From Duganella sp. CF458 (GTDB lineage Bacteria; Pseudomonadota; Gammaproteobacteria; Burkholderiales; Burkholderiaceae_D): a stretch of 64,000 bases of DNA. A program made the position numbers and the translations under genes. This document shows, piece after piece, positions 18,417 through 27,795 of the stretch. The notes under the pieces were generated by a model. That model was given only the letters and a program-made list of their open reading frames with translations, had not been told where the DNA came from and ran no database searches. Numbering within the stretch: position 1 is the stretch's first letter; every line of letters starts with the position of its first letter. The stretch is from contig NZ_FOOF01000007.1 in the NCBI RefSeq assembly GCF_900113115.1, forward strand, positions 62,001 to 126,000, given 5' to 3'.

Positions 18417-21207
18417 AGAACTTGTAATTCCCCACCAGGTACAACTGCCGCCCCAGCGGATCGGTATACCGCGCATCAAACCCCATCTGGTTGCCGCCGC
18501 CCGCAATGCGCTGCGAGAACGGCGGCTCGCGGTCGAACAGGTTCTTGATGCCACCAGTCAGGGTCAGGTTCGCGTTGAAGCGGTAACGCGTCTGCCAATC
18601 CCACACCAGGTAATCGTCCACCTTGCGGTTCAAGGCCACGAAGTTGCCCGCCTCATCGCGCACCGCCTGGTTGCCCTCGCTGATCGGCATATCCTGGTAG
18701 CCCGACTTGTACACCCCGGTCAGCGAATGGGTCAGCACATCCGATTGCTTCCAGCTCGCCACCACCTTGCTGATCCAGCGGAAGGTCACCGTGTTATACG
18801 AGTCGAAGCGGCCCACGCTGTTTTCCACCGGATCGGTCGCCAGCGTCTGGAAATCAGCCTTCTTCATATAGGTACCGGTCCAGTTGAACGACAGCTTGCC
18901 CTGCTTATACGTATGGTCCCAATCGATGCCCTGGTAGTGCGACTTGGCCAGGTTGAACGGCGTCAGCGAAGCGGCCAGGGTGTTCTGCTTCTGGATCGGA
19001 TCGTAGTAGGAAACGAACAGGCCCATATACTTGGCCGGATTATTGAACACTTCGTTTTCCGGCAGCTTGGAAATCTGGTCGCTGATCTTCACGTCCCAGA
19101 AATCGAAGCCGATCGACAACGCGCGGGTAGGCTCCACGCGCAGTCCGATGGAAGCCTGCCTGGAAGTCTCGGGCTTCAAGCCCGATGCGCCTGAATAAGG
19201 GTTGCCGCCATTGAGCAGGTTGTACTCCGAGTTGCCGTTACACAGCGGCAGCAGCGGGCCGGAGGTGATCGGGCATGGGTGCGCGTTCGACGAACCGCCG
19301 CCTTGCAGCGGGTTGGTAATGTCGGTCATCACCGGCGCCTTGAAACCGGTGCCGTAGGAGCCGCGTACCAGCACGCTTTCGGCCGGCCGCCAGGCGGCAG
19401 CCAGCTTGTAGGTGGTCTTGCTCGCCTCATTGCCCTTGGTCGCTGGAGCAATCAGCTTGCCGGTGCTGTCGAAGTTCATCTTGTCCTTCACCGCATCGTA
19501 GCTGTCGTAGCGCAGGTCGCCGGTCAGCTCCAGCCCTTTCACCACCGGCACCACCAGTTCTGCAAACGCGCCCCAGTTCTTGCGCGAAGCGTCGGTCGGC
19601 AGCGCGCCCGAAATGCCGCCGATCGGGCTGTCGGTGAAGCCAGGTTGCAGGCTGTTGGCGCCCATCGTGATCGCGCTCGGGTCGTAGACGTAGTTCTGGC
19701 GCAGGAAGTCGCCTCCCAGGGCCAGCATGGCGGAACCGCCCGGTGCTTCGAATACCGAACGCGAGCCGCGCAGGTTCACCACATCGATCTTGGACTTGGT
19801 TTCGTCCAGCTTCTGGTGCAACACGGCCGAAGCCAGCGCCGCGCGGGTTTCCGCCGTCGGCACGATGAAGGGGTTATAGGCGCCGGATGCCATCAGGGCG
19901 TCCAGCTTGTCGCTGCTGGTGTAGCCCGAGACCGCGTGGTCTTGCGCCATGGTTTCCGAGTGGGTGAAGGAGGCGTTCAGGTCCCATCCGCCCAGGCGTC
20001 CTTCGACACCGAAGGCCAGGTGCTTGGCCTCGGTCTTCCAGTCGTCGGTACGGCCGCCGGCATCGACCAGGCGCAGGCTCATGGTGGCGGAATTCACGGT
20101 GGCAGGATCGACGCCCAGCTTGACCAGGGCCGGCACCACATTGGCCTGGTACAAGGCGGAGTTGATGTCCAGCGACAGCGGCTGTGCCGGCGGCGCATAG
20201 CGCGCCGTGCTGGTGAACTTCGAGTACAGGCCTTCGGCAAAGAAGGTCCAGTCGGCATTGAGCTTGATATTGGTGGAAGCGAACAAGCCGTCGCGCTTCA
20301 GCTCCGGCAGCAACTCGACCACCGAACCGTAGTTGTACATGCAACGGTCGCCGACCTTGAAGGTGTTGGGCGCGCCGCATGCGCCGGTGTTGATCAGGCT
20401 GGGGTTGAACAGTACATTGCCGTTGCTGGTGCGCGCATTGACGTTGCCCGGAATCGAATTGGCCGACACCTGGTACAGCGAATAGCGCTTGCCACCTTCA
20501 CCGAATTCATGCACGCCGCCGGGCGCGGCGAAGCGGCGGTCGCTGGCGCTCAGCTCCTTCTGCGTATCGTGGCTGTAGGCCAGCAGCACATTGAAGCCGT
20601 CGGTCTCAAGCTCGCCAAAGCCCTTGGAGATGGCGACATTGGAGGTTGCGCCTGCGCTGCCCTTGGTGGGACGATTGTAGGTCAGCTCGAGGTGGGCGTC
20701 GGTCTGGTTTTTCTTCAGGATGAAGTTGACCACGCCGGCAATCGCATCGGAGCCGTACAGCGCGGAGGCGCCGTCGGTCAGGATTTCCACCCGCTCCACC
20801 GCCGCCAGCGGGATCGATGCCAGGTTGACCGCCGAACCCGAGCTGTAAGGGGCGATGCGGCGCCCGTTCAGCAGTACCAGCGTGTAGCCGGTGCCGATGG
20901 CGTGCACCGAAGCGGTTTGCACGCCGCCGCCGCCGCCGTTGATCGACGCCGCCGACGTGACAAAGCCCTGCATCGAGGGCAGCGTGGCGACCAGGTCGGC
21001 CACGGTGGTAGCGCCGGTCTGTTCGATCTGCGCCTTGGACAGGGTCTGCACCGGCAGCGCGCCTTCAACGGCAACACGCTTGATTGCAGAGCCGGTGATC
21101 TCGACCCGTTGGATGTTCTCCTCAGCCATCACCGGCAGCGCTGCAACGCCCAGGCCGGCCATGAACATCAGTCGCACCGAGCGCGACAGGATGGTTTCTT
21201 TCATCAT
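18415..21207 (-). CDS. TonB-dependent outer-membrane receptor
   Basis: A 930-residue receptor with signal peptide ending LPVMA, a VEITGSAIKR N-terminal segment, plug with LVLLNGRRIAPYSSG, VEILTDGASALYGSD and AIAGVVNFILKK, and a barrel ending LVGNYKF. Two adjacent ATGs are possible; AGAGGAA suits the second (21204) slightly better. It lies 205 bases downstream of another receptor on the same strand, but a terminator (21366-21394) separates them. Its plug is distinct from the pair at 6.3-13.7 kb. Ligand unknown. Confidence 0.92.
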   Translation of the reverse strand: MMKETILSRSVRLMFMAGLGVAALPVMAEENIQRVEITGSAIKRVAVEGALPVQTLSKAQIEQTGATTVADLVATLPSMQGFVTSAASINGGGGGVQTASVHAIGTGYTLVLLNGRRIAPYSSGSAVNLASIPLAAVERVEILTDGASALYGSDAIAGVVNFILKKNQTDAHLELTYNRPTKGSAGATSNVAISKGFGELETDGFNVLLAYSHDTQKELSASDRRFAAPGGVHEFGEGGKRYSLYQVSANSIPGNVNARTSNGNVLFNPSLINTGACGAPNTFKVGDRCMYNYGSVVELLPELKRDGLFASTNIKLNADWTFFAEGLYSKFTSTARYAPPAQPLSLDINSALYQANVVPALVKLGVDPATVNSATMSLRLVDAGGRTDDWKTEAKHLAFGVEGRLGGWDLNASFTHSETMAQDHAVSGYTSSDKLDALMASGAYNPFIVPTAETRAALASAVLHQKLDETKSKIDVVNLRGSRSVFEAPGGSAMLALGGDFLRQNYVYDPSAITMGANSLQPGFTDSPIGGISGALPTDASRKNWGAFAELVVPVVKGLELTGDLRYDSYDAVKDKMNFDSTGKLIAPATKGNEASKTTYKLAAAWRPAESVLVRGSYGTGFKAPVMTDITNPLQGGGSSNAHPCPITSGPLLPLCNGNSEYNLLNGGNPYSGASGLKPETSRQASIGLRVEPTRALSIGFDFWDVKISDQISKLPENEVFNNPAKYMGLFVSYYDPIQKQNTLAASLTPFNLAKSHYQGIDWDHTYKQGKLSFNWTGTYMKKADFQTLATDPVENSVGRFDSYNTVTFRWISKVVASWKQSDVLTHSLTGVYKSGYQDMPISEGNQAVRDEAGNFVALNRKVDDYLVWDWQTRYRFNANLTLTGGIKNLFDREPPFSQRIAGGGNQMGFDARYTDPLGRQLYLVGNYKF

Positions 21208-21365
21208 CGTTTCCTCTTTGACTCTCTGTTTTTGTACTTGCCGCGGTTGCGGCTTGTTTATCAGAGCATGTCAATTGGGCAAGGAATAATGAAAAAAGCG
21301 AATTGTGCCGGAGTCGACAGGAAGGCAGCCGCTAATCGGCAAAGCCTTATGGCGTGCAACCAACA

Positions 21366-21394
21366 TAAAAAAAGGGACGCCGAAGCGTCCCTTT
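21366..21394 (-). terminator. UUCG-tetraloop terminator of the 21413-24271 receptor
   Basis: On the minus strand AAAGGGACGC, loop TTCG, GCGTCCCTTT then a run of T. This is a C(UUCG)G-capped intrinsic terminator starting about 19 bases past the receptor's stop codon. Confidence 0.88.
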
Positions 21395-21412
21395 CGTTTG
21401 CCACAACGTCGA

Positions 21413-24271
21413 TTAGAAGGAGTAGCTCGCGCCGATGCTGAAGAAGCGGCCAACAGCGCCAGCCTGGTGCAGCGAGGCGTTGTACGAAGTCAGGTTACCC
21501 GAGTTGCCGTAGGTCGCAACGTCGATTGGAGGAGCCTTGTCGAACGCGTTGATGATCGAGCCGCGCAGGGTCAGGTTCTTGCTGACTTTGTACGTCACGT
21601 TCAGGTCGGTAGACGCGAACGATGGGATACGGCAGTAGCCTGCTGGTACGGTGCCGCCGAAGAAGTAGGTACGGCTCGACACGTTGGTAGCGTGTGCGCA
21701 ATCCATGCCTTCGTCGTCAGGCAGCGAAGGATCCAGTGCCGAGTAGTTGCCAACCCAGTTGGTGGTGCTGGTCACGGTCATCGGGCCCTTTTCCCACGAC
21801 AGGGTCAGCTGGCCACGGTTCTTCGGGTTACCGGTGTTGCCGGAGATTACCGATGGGCCGTGGGTGCCAGCCAGCGAGTACTCAACGCCGTTGGACTCCA
21901 GCTTGTAGTCGATCATGTGGTTGAACGACAGCGTGGTACGCAGCTTGCCGGCTTCGCCCATGTTGAGGCGGTAGGTCAGGTCCAGTTCCACACCCGAAGT
22001 CGAGGTGCCGCCGGAGTTCACATAACCCGAAGTCGCGTAGGCGATCGTACCCACCGACGGCAGGCCTTGCGACGTGGTGCCGTCGCCATTCGAGATCTCG
22101 ACTGGAGCGATGGTGTTACGCACATAGGTCGGTACGAAGCCAGGCACGCCGGAGGCGGTGTTGATCTGGTTTTTCACCTCGATGTTGTAGTAGTCGATCG
22201 TGGCGCTCAGCGACTTGATCGGCTCCAGGACCAGGCCCAGGGTGAAGGACTTCGATTTTTCCGGTTCCAGGTTAGGGGTGGTGACCTGGACGAAAGCAGG
22301 ACCGAATGCGCAAGCGCTTGGCACGTTGCCGGCAGTGTTCGGGTTGCCGTTGGCGCACAGGATCGGGTCATTGATCGAGTGGAAAGTGAAGAAGGACGAA
22401 GCAGTCCCCACTTCAGCCGAGTTCGGTGCACGGAAGCCGCGCGCGAAAGTACCGCGCAGCGACGCCATCGGAACCGGAGTCCACTTGAACTTGGCGCTCG
22501 GGGTGAACGAGTTGCCGTAGGTGTCGTAGTGGTCGTAACGGGCAGCAGCGCCCAGTTCCAGGCCCTTGATCGGCAGTGCGCCGAGTTCGGCGAACAGCGC
22601 CGAGTTGGTTTCCTTACCGAAGGTGTACGCTTCACCGGAGCCCACCACGCCCTGCGACAGCAGCGGCGAAGGCAGCGCGTTGATTTCCTTCTTGGTGACG
22701 CTGACGCCGGTTGCCAGGCTCAGTGGACCACCTGGCAGCTGTGCCAACTCGCGCTGGGCAACCAGGTTAGCGTAGTTCAGTTTGCTTTCCGACTCATTGG
22801 TCCAACGCGGCGAGATCGCGTCAATGTCAGCCTGCGAGTTGCCGCCCAGTGGGTTGAACGGATTCACAGCGCGCTTCAGTGCAGTGTACAGCGCGCCACG
22901 GTTGACGTAACCACTGTAGTCGATCTCGGTCTTGACCTTGGTCATGCCGACGCCCGCATCGATATCCCAGCCCATCGCCGAACCTTTGACGTCAGCGGCA
23001 AAACGGGTCGACGTTGCGGTATTTTCACGCGAGTTGGCTGGGTCGATGCCAGGAATGTAGCCATACAGGCGAGCGGTGGCGCCCAGCTTGTTAAGCGGAT
23101 AGCTGGCTGGGAAGGTCGTTGCGCCGAGATTGTTGACAATCTGCGGATTCTGGCCTGGTACCAGCGAGGTGTTGCCAAGGAACGAAGTTGGCGAGAAGGT
23201 TGCAGGCACGCCGCGGTTGTTCTGGCTCTCACGCTTGAACATGGATGCCTTCAGGTTCAAGGTCCAGTCTTCGCCCAGGGTCTTGGCGAAGCCCGCGATC
23301 ACGTTCAGGTTGCGGGACTCAGGCTGAATGTTCGACACCGTGTCGCGGATCGCACAGCCGCCAGCGCGGTACTTGTTGAAATCGCAATCATTGGTCAGGA
23401 ACTGGTAGTTGGCCGGGTTGTTGGCTGCGGAGCCGTTCAGGGCCGGGCCGGTCGGGTTGTAGAAGAACGGCGTGTTGGTCGCGATCAGGCGCGAGTTCGA
23501 CGCATTCGGCACACCGCGACGCAGGTCGATACCGCCGCGCGAAGTCCAGTTGCCGTTTGCCCAGATCTGGTCGTCACGCTGGGAGACCTTGATCGGGTCG
23601 GCATGGCGGTATTCCAGGGAGGCGAAGGCGTTGTAGCCATCGTTTGCCAGGTCACCGAAGCCGTGGGTCAGGGCGACCTTGTGATTCTGGCCGCCACCGT
23701 GCTGGGAATTGCCGGCATCGACTTTGATGTTGGTGCCATTGAAGGTCTTCTTCAGGATCACGTTGACCACGCCGGAGACCGCGTCGGAACCGTACATGGC
23801 GGAAGCGCCGTCTTTCAGCACTTCGACGCGTTCAACGGCATCAAACGGGATCGACGACACGTCGACGAACTGACGCTGAGCATCGTCCGACAGCGGGTAC
23901 GGCGCCATGCGCTTGCCATCGATCAGCACCAGGGTCAGGCCGACGGTCAGGCCACGCAGCGAAACGCCGGAACCACCGTTAGCAAACGCGCCGGCAAAAC
24001 CGGTGCCCAGTGCGCCCTGACCATTGGCGGACAGGTTGCTCAGCACTTCCGCAATGGAAGTCAGGCCGGACTTGGCCAGGTCATCAGCGGTCAGCACTTG
24101 CACTGGGGATGGGGTTTCCTTGTCAGTACGGCTGATCAGGGAGCCAGTCACCACCACGCGCTGAACATTTTGCTCAGGGGACTGCTGCGCCATGGCTGGC
24201 ATTGCTGCAATCACCGCTGCGCCGCCGAACGCGGTAGCCAGCGAGCGAACAAGAATCGTCTTTTTCAACAT
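21413..24271 (-). CDS. TonB-dependent outer-membrane receptor
   Basis: A 952-residue receptor. Signal peptide ends MPAMAQ; VVVTGSLISR; plug with LVLIDGKRMAPYPLS and LKDGASAMYGSD followed by AVSGVVNVILKK; barrel ending IGASYSF. AGGA lies seven bases before the ATG. Codon use resembles a well-expressed gene more than the other receptors, and it has its own strong terminator. The unusually long AT-rich region upstream (24272-24833) probably holds its promoter. Ligand unknown. Confidence 0.93.
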   Translation of the reverse strand: MLKKTILVRSLATAFGGAAVIAAMPAMAQQSPEQNVQRVVVTGSLISRTDKETPSPVQVLTADDLAKSGLTSIAEVLSNLSANGQGALGTGFAGAFANGGSGVSLRGLTVGLTLVLIDGKRMAPYPLSDDAQRQFVDVSSIPFDAVERVEVLKDGASAMYGSDAVSGVVNVILKKTFNGTNIKVDAGNSQHGGGQNHKVALTHGFGDLANDGYNAFASLEYRHADPIKVSQRDDQIWANGNWTSRGGIDLRRGVPNASNSRLIATNTPFFYNPTGPALNGSAANNPANYQFLTNDCDFNKYRAGGCAIRDTVSNIQPESRNLNVIAGFAKTLGEDWTLNLKASMFKRESQNNRGVPATFSPTSFLGNTSLVPGQNPQIVNNLGATTFPASYPLNKLGATARLYGYIPGIDPANSRENTATSTRFAADVKGSAMGWDIDAGVGMTKVKTEIDYSGYVNRGALYTALKRAVNPFNPLGGNSQADIDAISPRWTNESESKLNYANLVAQRELAQLPGGPLSLATGVSVTKKEINALPSPLLSQGVVGSGEAYTFGKETNSALFAELGALPIKGLELGAAARYDHYDTYGNSFTPSAKFKWTPVPMASLRGTFARGFRAPNSAEVGTASSFFTFHSINDPILCANGNPNTAGNVPSACAFGPAFVQVTTPNLEPEKSKSFTLGLVLEPIKSLSATIDYYNIEVKNQINTASGVPGFVPTYVRNTIAPVEISNGDGTTSQGLPSVGTIAYATSGYVNSGGTSTSGVELDLTYRLNMGEAGKLRTTLSFNHMIDYKLESNGVEYSLAGTHGPSVISGNTGNPKNRGQLTLSWEKGPMTVTSTTNWVGNYSALDPSLPDDEGMDCAHATNVSSRTYFFGGTVPAGYCRIPSFASTDLNVTYKVSKNLTLRGSIINAFDKAPPIDVATYGNSGNLTSYNASLHQAGAVGRFFSIGASYSF

Positions 24272-24833
24272 TTTGGTTCCTAAAATATTTGTTTGTCCCG
24301 ACTAAACCAAAAAAACATGATCGCCTTTTGGGCGATACCGAAGCCAATTGCATCAATTGATTTCAGCGTAGGATAAGACCATGACCAACTTGTCTATGTC
24401 AATAAAAGCACCAGCGGTATGATAAAAAACAACAGTATTAAAGCATTACAGCGCAGGATTACGTAGATGAGTGCATTTCCCCACCAAAGCGCTGTGATGG
24501 CAGGAAATGCGCGGGATTTGTAATTCGCATAGCCACTTTTAACGATTAAGTGGGAATTCGTGAATATTAATATTCGGAATTAGTCGCCAGAGTCATCGGC
24601 GACAATTAGACAGCCGCCAAGTTAATCGGCGAACTAATTGAATTATTGCTTGAGTTAATCCACTTGCATATAAGCAAGCTGCGCAATTTATCAACTATTG
24701 CACCCTTCACCGGCAAAGTACAGTAAACGTTTGTAGCCAGGCACTATCTCGTTGCGTGATTACAACCATTGAAAGCAGGTAAAATGTCGCCTTTGGGCCC
24801 GTTGCGCGCCCCATCTTGCAGAGAAAGACCACC
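24272..24833. promoter_or_regulatory. AT-rich intergenic region, no gene seen
   Basis: 562 bases between a TonB receptor and the divergent FAD dehydrogenase, much richer in A+T than the surroundings. I see no convincing coding frame. A near-palindrome around GAATATTAATATTC (about 24553-24580) and repeated TTAATC/GATTAA-type words are present. It must contain both divergent promoters but is far longer than needed for them; it may hold regulator sites or a small RNA. Confidence 0.4.
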
Positions 24834-26468
24834 ATGTTGCGACTGAACGAAATCAAGCTCCCCCTCAACCACGAAGAAGCGGAGCTGGCCCAAGCCATCC
24901 TGGCCCGCTTGCAGATTTCACGAGAGCAAATGCTGGGCTTTACTGTCTACAAACGCAGCTATGATGCGCGAAAGAAGTCGAACATCTGGCTAATCTATTC
25001 GGTCGACGTAGAAACGACGGACGATGCCGGCATCTTGGCGAAGCGTGCAGAGGACAGGCACCTGATGCTCTCGCCGGAAATGGCGTATCAATTCGTGGCC
25101 CAAGGCGTCAATGCCGACGGCAAGCAGCCGCGCCCGGTGGTGATCGGGATGGGTCCCTGCGGCCTGTTCGCCGCCCTGATCCTGGCCCAGATGGGCTTGA
25201 AACCCATCGTCCTCGAGCGCGGCAAGACCGTGCGCGAGCGTACCAAGGATACGTTCGGTTTCTGGCGCAAGCGCGTACTGAACCCCGAATCGAACGTGCA
25301 ATTCGGCGAGGGCGGTGCCGGCACCTTCTCGGACGGCAAGCTGTACAGCCAGATCAGCGACCCCAAACACTACGGCCGCAAGGTGCTGACCGAGTTTGTC
25401 AAATCCGGCGCACCGGAAGAGATCATTTACGTCAGCAAGCCGCACATCGGCACTTTCCGCCTGGTCAAGATGGTGGAGAACATGCGCGAAGAAATCACCG
25501 CCCTGGGCGGCGAAATCCGCTTCGAGCAACGCGTGACCGATTTCGACATCCGCGAGGAGGGCGGCGTGCGGCAGGTGCGCGGCCTGCACCTGGCCAGCGG
25601 CGACTATCTCGAAACCAGTCATGTGGTGCTGGCCATCGGCCACAGCGCGCGCGACACGTTTGAAACCTTGTACCAGCGCGGCGTGTACGTGGAAGCCAAG
25701 CCCTTCTCGATCGGCTTCCGCGTCGAACACCCGCAATCGCTGATCGACCAGTGCCGCTTCGGGCCGAATGCCGGCCACCCTATCCTGGGCGCTGCCGACT
25801 ACAAGCTGGTGCACCATGCCAGCAACGGACGCGCCGTGTACAGCTTCTGCATGTGCCCGGGCGGCACCGTGGTGGCGGCGGCATCGGAGCCGGGCCGCGT
25901 GGTCACCAACGGCATGTCGCAATACTCGCGCGCCGAGCGCAACGCCAATAGCGCCATCGTGGTGTCGATCAGCCCCGAGGAGGATTATCCGGGCCACCCG
26001 CTGGCCGGCATCGAACTGCAGCGCCGCCTGGAAGAGAAAGCCTATGTGCTGGGCGGCTCCAACTATAATGCGCCGGGCCAGTTGATGGGCGATTTCGTGG
26101 CGGGCCGCGCGTCGAGCGACGTGGGTGCCGTAACGCCCTCGTTCAAGCCGGGCATCACCTGGACCGACCTGGCCACCATCTTGCCGGAATACGCGGTCGT
26201 GGCGCTGCGCGAGGCCTTCCCGGCCTTCGACAAGCAGGTCAAAGGCTACTTCAAGCACGACGCCGTGCTGACTGGCCTGGAAACCCGCACCTCGTCGCCG
26301 ATCCGCATCAAGCGCAATAACGACGACCTGCAAAGCCTGAACACGCGCGGCCTGTTCCCGGCCGGCGAAGGCGCCGGCTATGCCGGCGGCATCCTGTCGG
26401 CCGGCGTGGACGGCATCAAGGTGGCCGAAGCTGTTGCGCTGTCTATGCAGGCGGCAGACAAGTCTTGA
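24834..26468 (+). CDS. NAD(P)/FAD-dependent dehydrogenase (COG2509 type)
   Basis: A 544-residue flavoprotein of the uncharacterised FAD-dependent dehydrogenase family. After a 90-residue N-terminal domain (LRLNEIKLPLNHEE...), the dinucleotide-binding motif VVIGMGPCGLFAALIL occurs near residue 105, followed by GEGGAGTFSDGKLYSQI (about 160-176) and a C-terminal FAD-contact segment FPAGEGAGYAGGILSAGVDG. The family's reaction is not established. The start is the ATG at 24834 (MLRLNE). It overlaps the 3' end of the convergent histidine kinase by 26 bases. Confidence 0.85.
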   Translation: MLRLNEIKLPLNHEEAELAQAILARLQISREQMLGFTVYKRSYDARKKSNIWLIYSVDVETTDDAGILAKRAEDRHLMLSPEMAYQFVAQGVNADGKQPRPVVIGMGPCGLFAALILAQMGLKPIVLERGKTVRERTKDTFGFWRKRVLNPESNVQFGEGGAGTFSDGKLYSQISDPKHYGRKVLTEFVKSGAPEEIIYVSKPHIGTFRLVKMVENMREEITALGGEIRFEQRVTDFDIREEGGVRQVRGLHLASGDYLETSHVVLAIGHSARDTFETLYQRGVYVEAKPFSIGFRVEHPQSLIDQCRFGPNAGHPILGAADYKLVHHASNGRAVYSFCMCPGGTVVAAASEPGRVVTNGMSQYSRAERNANSAIVVSISPEEDYPGHPLAGIELQRRLEEKAYVLGGSNYNAPGQLMGDFVAGRASSDVGAVTPSFKPGITWTDLATILPEYAVVALREAFPAFDKQVKGYFKHDAVLTGLETRTSSPIRIKRNNDDLQSLNTRGLFPAGEGAGYAGGILSAGVDGIKVAEAVALSMQAADKS

Positions 26469-27786
26469 CCTCGAACGGCATATGCAGGTGGAAGCGGCAG
26501 CCCTGCCCGGGCTTGCTGTGCACTTCCACCGCGCCGCCCATCTGCTGCATGATCGTGTAGACGATGTGCATGCCCAGTCCTGAACCGCCCTGTCCGCGCT
26601 TGGTGGTGAAGAAGGGCTCGAAAATCCTTTCCCGTACCCCGGGCGCCAGCCCCACGCCCTGGTCGATGAAATCCATGTCCAGCCAGCCGTCGGCCTCGCT
26701 GGCGCGCACCGTTACGCTGCCGCCCTGCCCGTCCGGATACGCGTGGCGCGCGGCGTTCATCAGGAGATTGGACAGCACCTGCGAGAACTTCCCGGGCGGC
26801 AGGCGCGGCCGCAGCAGGTGGTCCATCTCCACTTCAACCCTGATGCGGGCCTTGCGCAATTCGGGACTATGCGCCGATACCACGCCCTGCACATAGTCCT
26901 TCAGCGCCAGCGTGCTGACATGCTCGGTCCCCTGGTCCACCGCCAGCTGTTTGAAGTTGCCGATCAGGGCCGCTGCGCGGTGCAGGTTCTGCTCGATCAG
27001 CGCCGCCGCGTCGTTCAGGCGCGCCGCCAAGTTGACCAGGTCGGAGCGGCTGACTTTGGGCGCCTCCAGCGCCTGCACCAGTTGCGCCGTATAACTGCTC
27101 ATGGCCGATGCCGCCGTCAGCGCCACCCCGACCGGCGTATTCACCTCATGCGCCACGCCGGCCACCAGCGAACCCAATGCCGCCAGCTTCTCCTGCTCCA
27201 CCAGGCTGGCCTGCGCAGCGCGCAAGGCATCGGTGCGGCGCGACACCTTCTCTTCGAGCAGATGTTCGCGGTCCTGGTGCTGCAGCTCGGCCGCCGCGCG
27301 CGCGGTGAAGATCGACAGCAGCGACAGCGCCAGCAGGCGCTTGTTCTCGTCGATCGGCTTGGTGTCGATCGCCGACAGGATGCCCAGCGTCTTGCCTTCG
27401 GTGTCGACCATCGGCATGCCGACGTAGCTTTCCGCCTTCATGTCCACCAGCAGAGTGTCTAGCGGGTAATCCTGCTGGATGCTGCAGCCATGGAAGCACA
27501 TGGTCTGGTCGGTGACGTTGTGGCAGGGAGTGTGCTCCAGGCTGTACTCCATATTGGGCAGGAATTCTTCGCCGCCCCATACCGCCAGCGTGCGGATGCC
27601 CTCCTGTCCGTCCGGCAGGTGGATCACGCGGCCGGCGATCACATAGGTCACGTCCAGCGCCGCCGCCAGGTCGCGCACCAGCACGCGGAAAAATTCGTCG
27701 CCGCGGGCGCGTGCGGTGGAATCGGTAATCGAGCGCAACGCCGCTTCGGCCAGGGTGCGCGCGTCGTTGGCATCGAATAGTTGCAT
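26443..27786 (-). CDS. GAF-domain sensor histidine kinase
   Basis: A 447-residue kinase with no membrane segment. A GAF domain occupies about residues 15-165 with the TPCHNVTDQTMCF and GMPMVDTEGKTLGIL segments. A coiled coil (about 165-200) leads to the HisKA-like box GVAHEVNTPVG with His213, and an HATPase_c domain has the N-box NLLMNAARHAY, G1 DQGVGLAPG and G2 GGSGLGMHIV. It is 9 bases downstream of the HD-GYP response regulator, so the two probably form a cytoplasmic two-component pair that reads a soluble cue. Confidence 0.88.
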   Translation of the reverse strand: MQLFDANDARTLAEAALRSITDSTARARGDEFFRVLVRDLAAALDVTYVIAGRVIHLPDGQEGIRTLAVWGGEEFLPNMEYSLEHTPCHNVTDQTMCFHGCSIQQDYPLDTLLVDMKAESYVGMPMVDTEGKTLGILSAIDTKPIDENKRLLALSLLSIFTARAAAELQHQDREHLLEEKVSRRTDALRAAQASLVEQEKLAALGSLVAGVAHEVNTPVGVALTAASAMSSYTAQLVQALEAPKVSRSDLVNLAARLNDAAALIEQNLHRAAALIGNFKQLAVDQGTEHVSTLALKDYVQGVVSAHSPELRKARIRVEVEMDHLLRPRLPPGKFSQVLSNLLMNAARHAYPDGQGGSVTVRASEADGWLDMDFIDQGVGLAPGVRERIFEPFFTTKRGQGGSGLGMHIVYTIMQQMGGAVEVHSKPGQGCRFHLHMPFEVKTCLPPA

Positions 27787-27795
27787 CGCAGGCTC

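Noticed and set aside
21305..24283. 992-codon plus-strand frame opposite a TonB receptor
   Set aside because: Shadow frame; the minus strand has a complete receptor with signal peptide, plug and C-terminal Phe.
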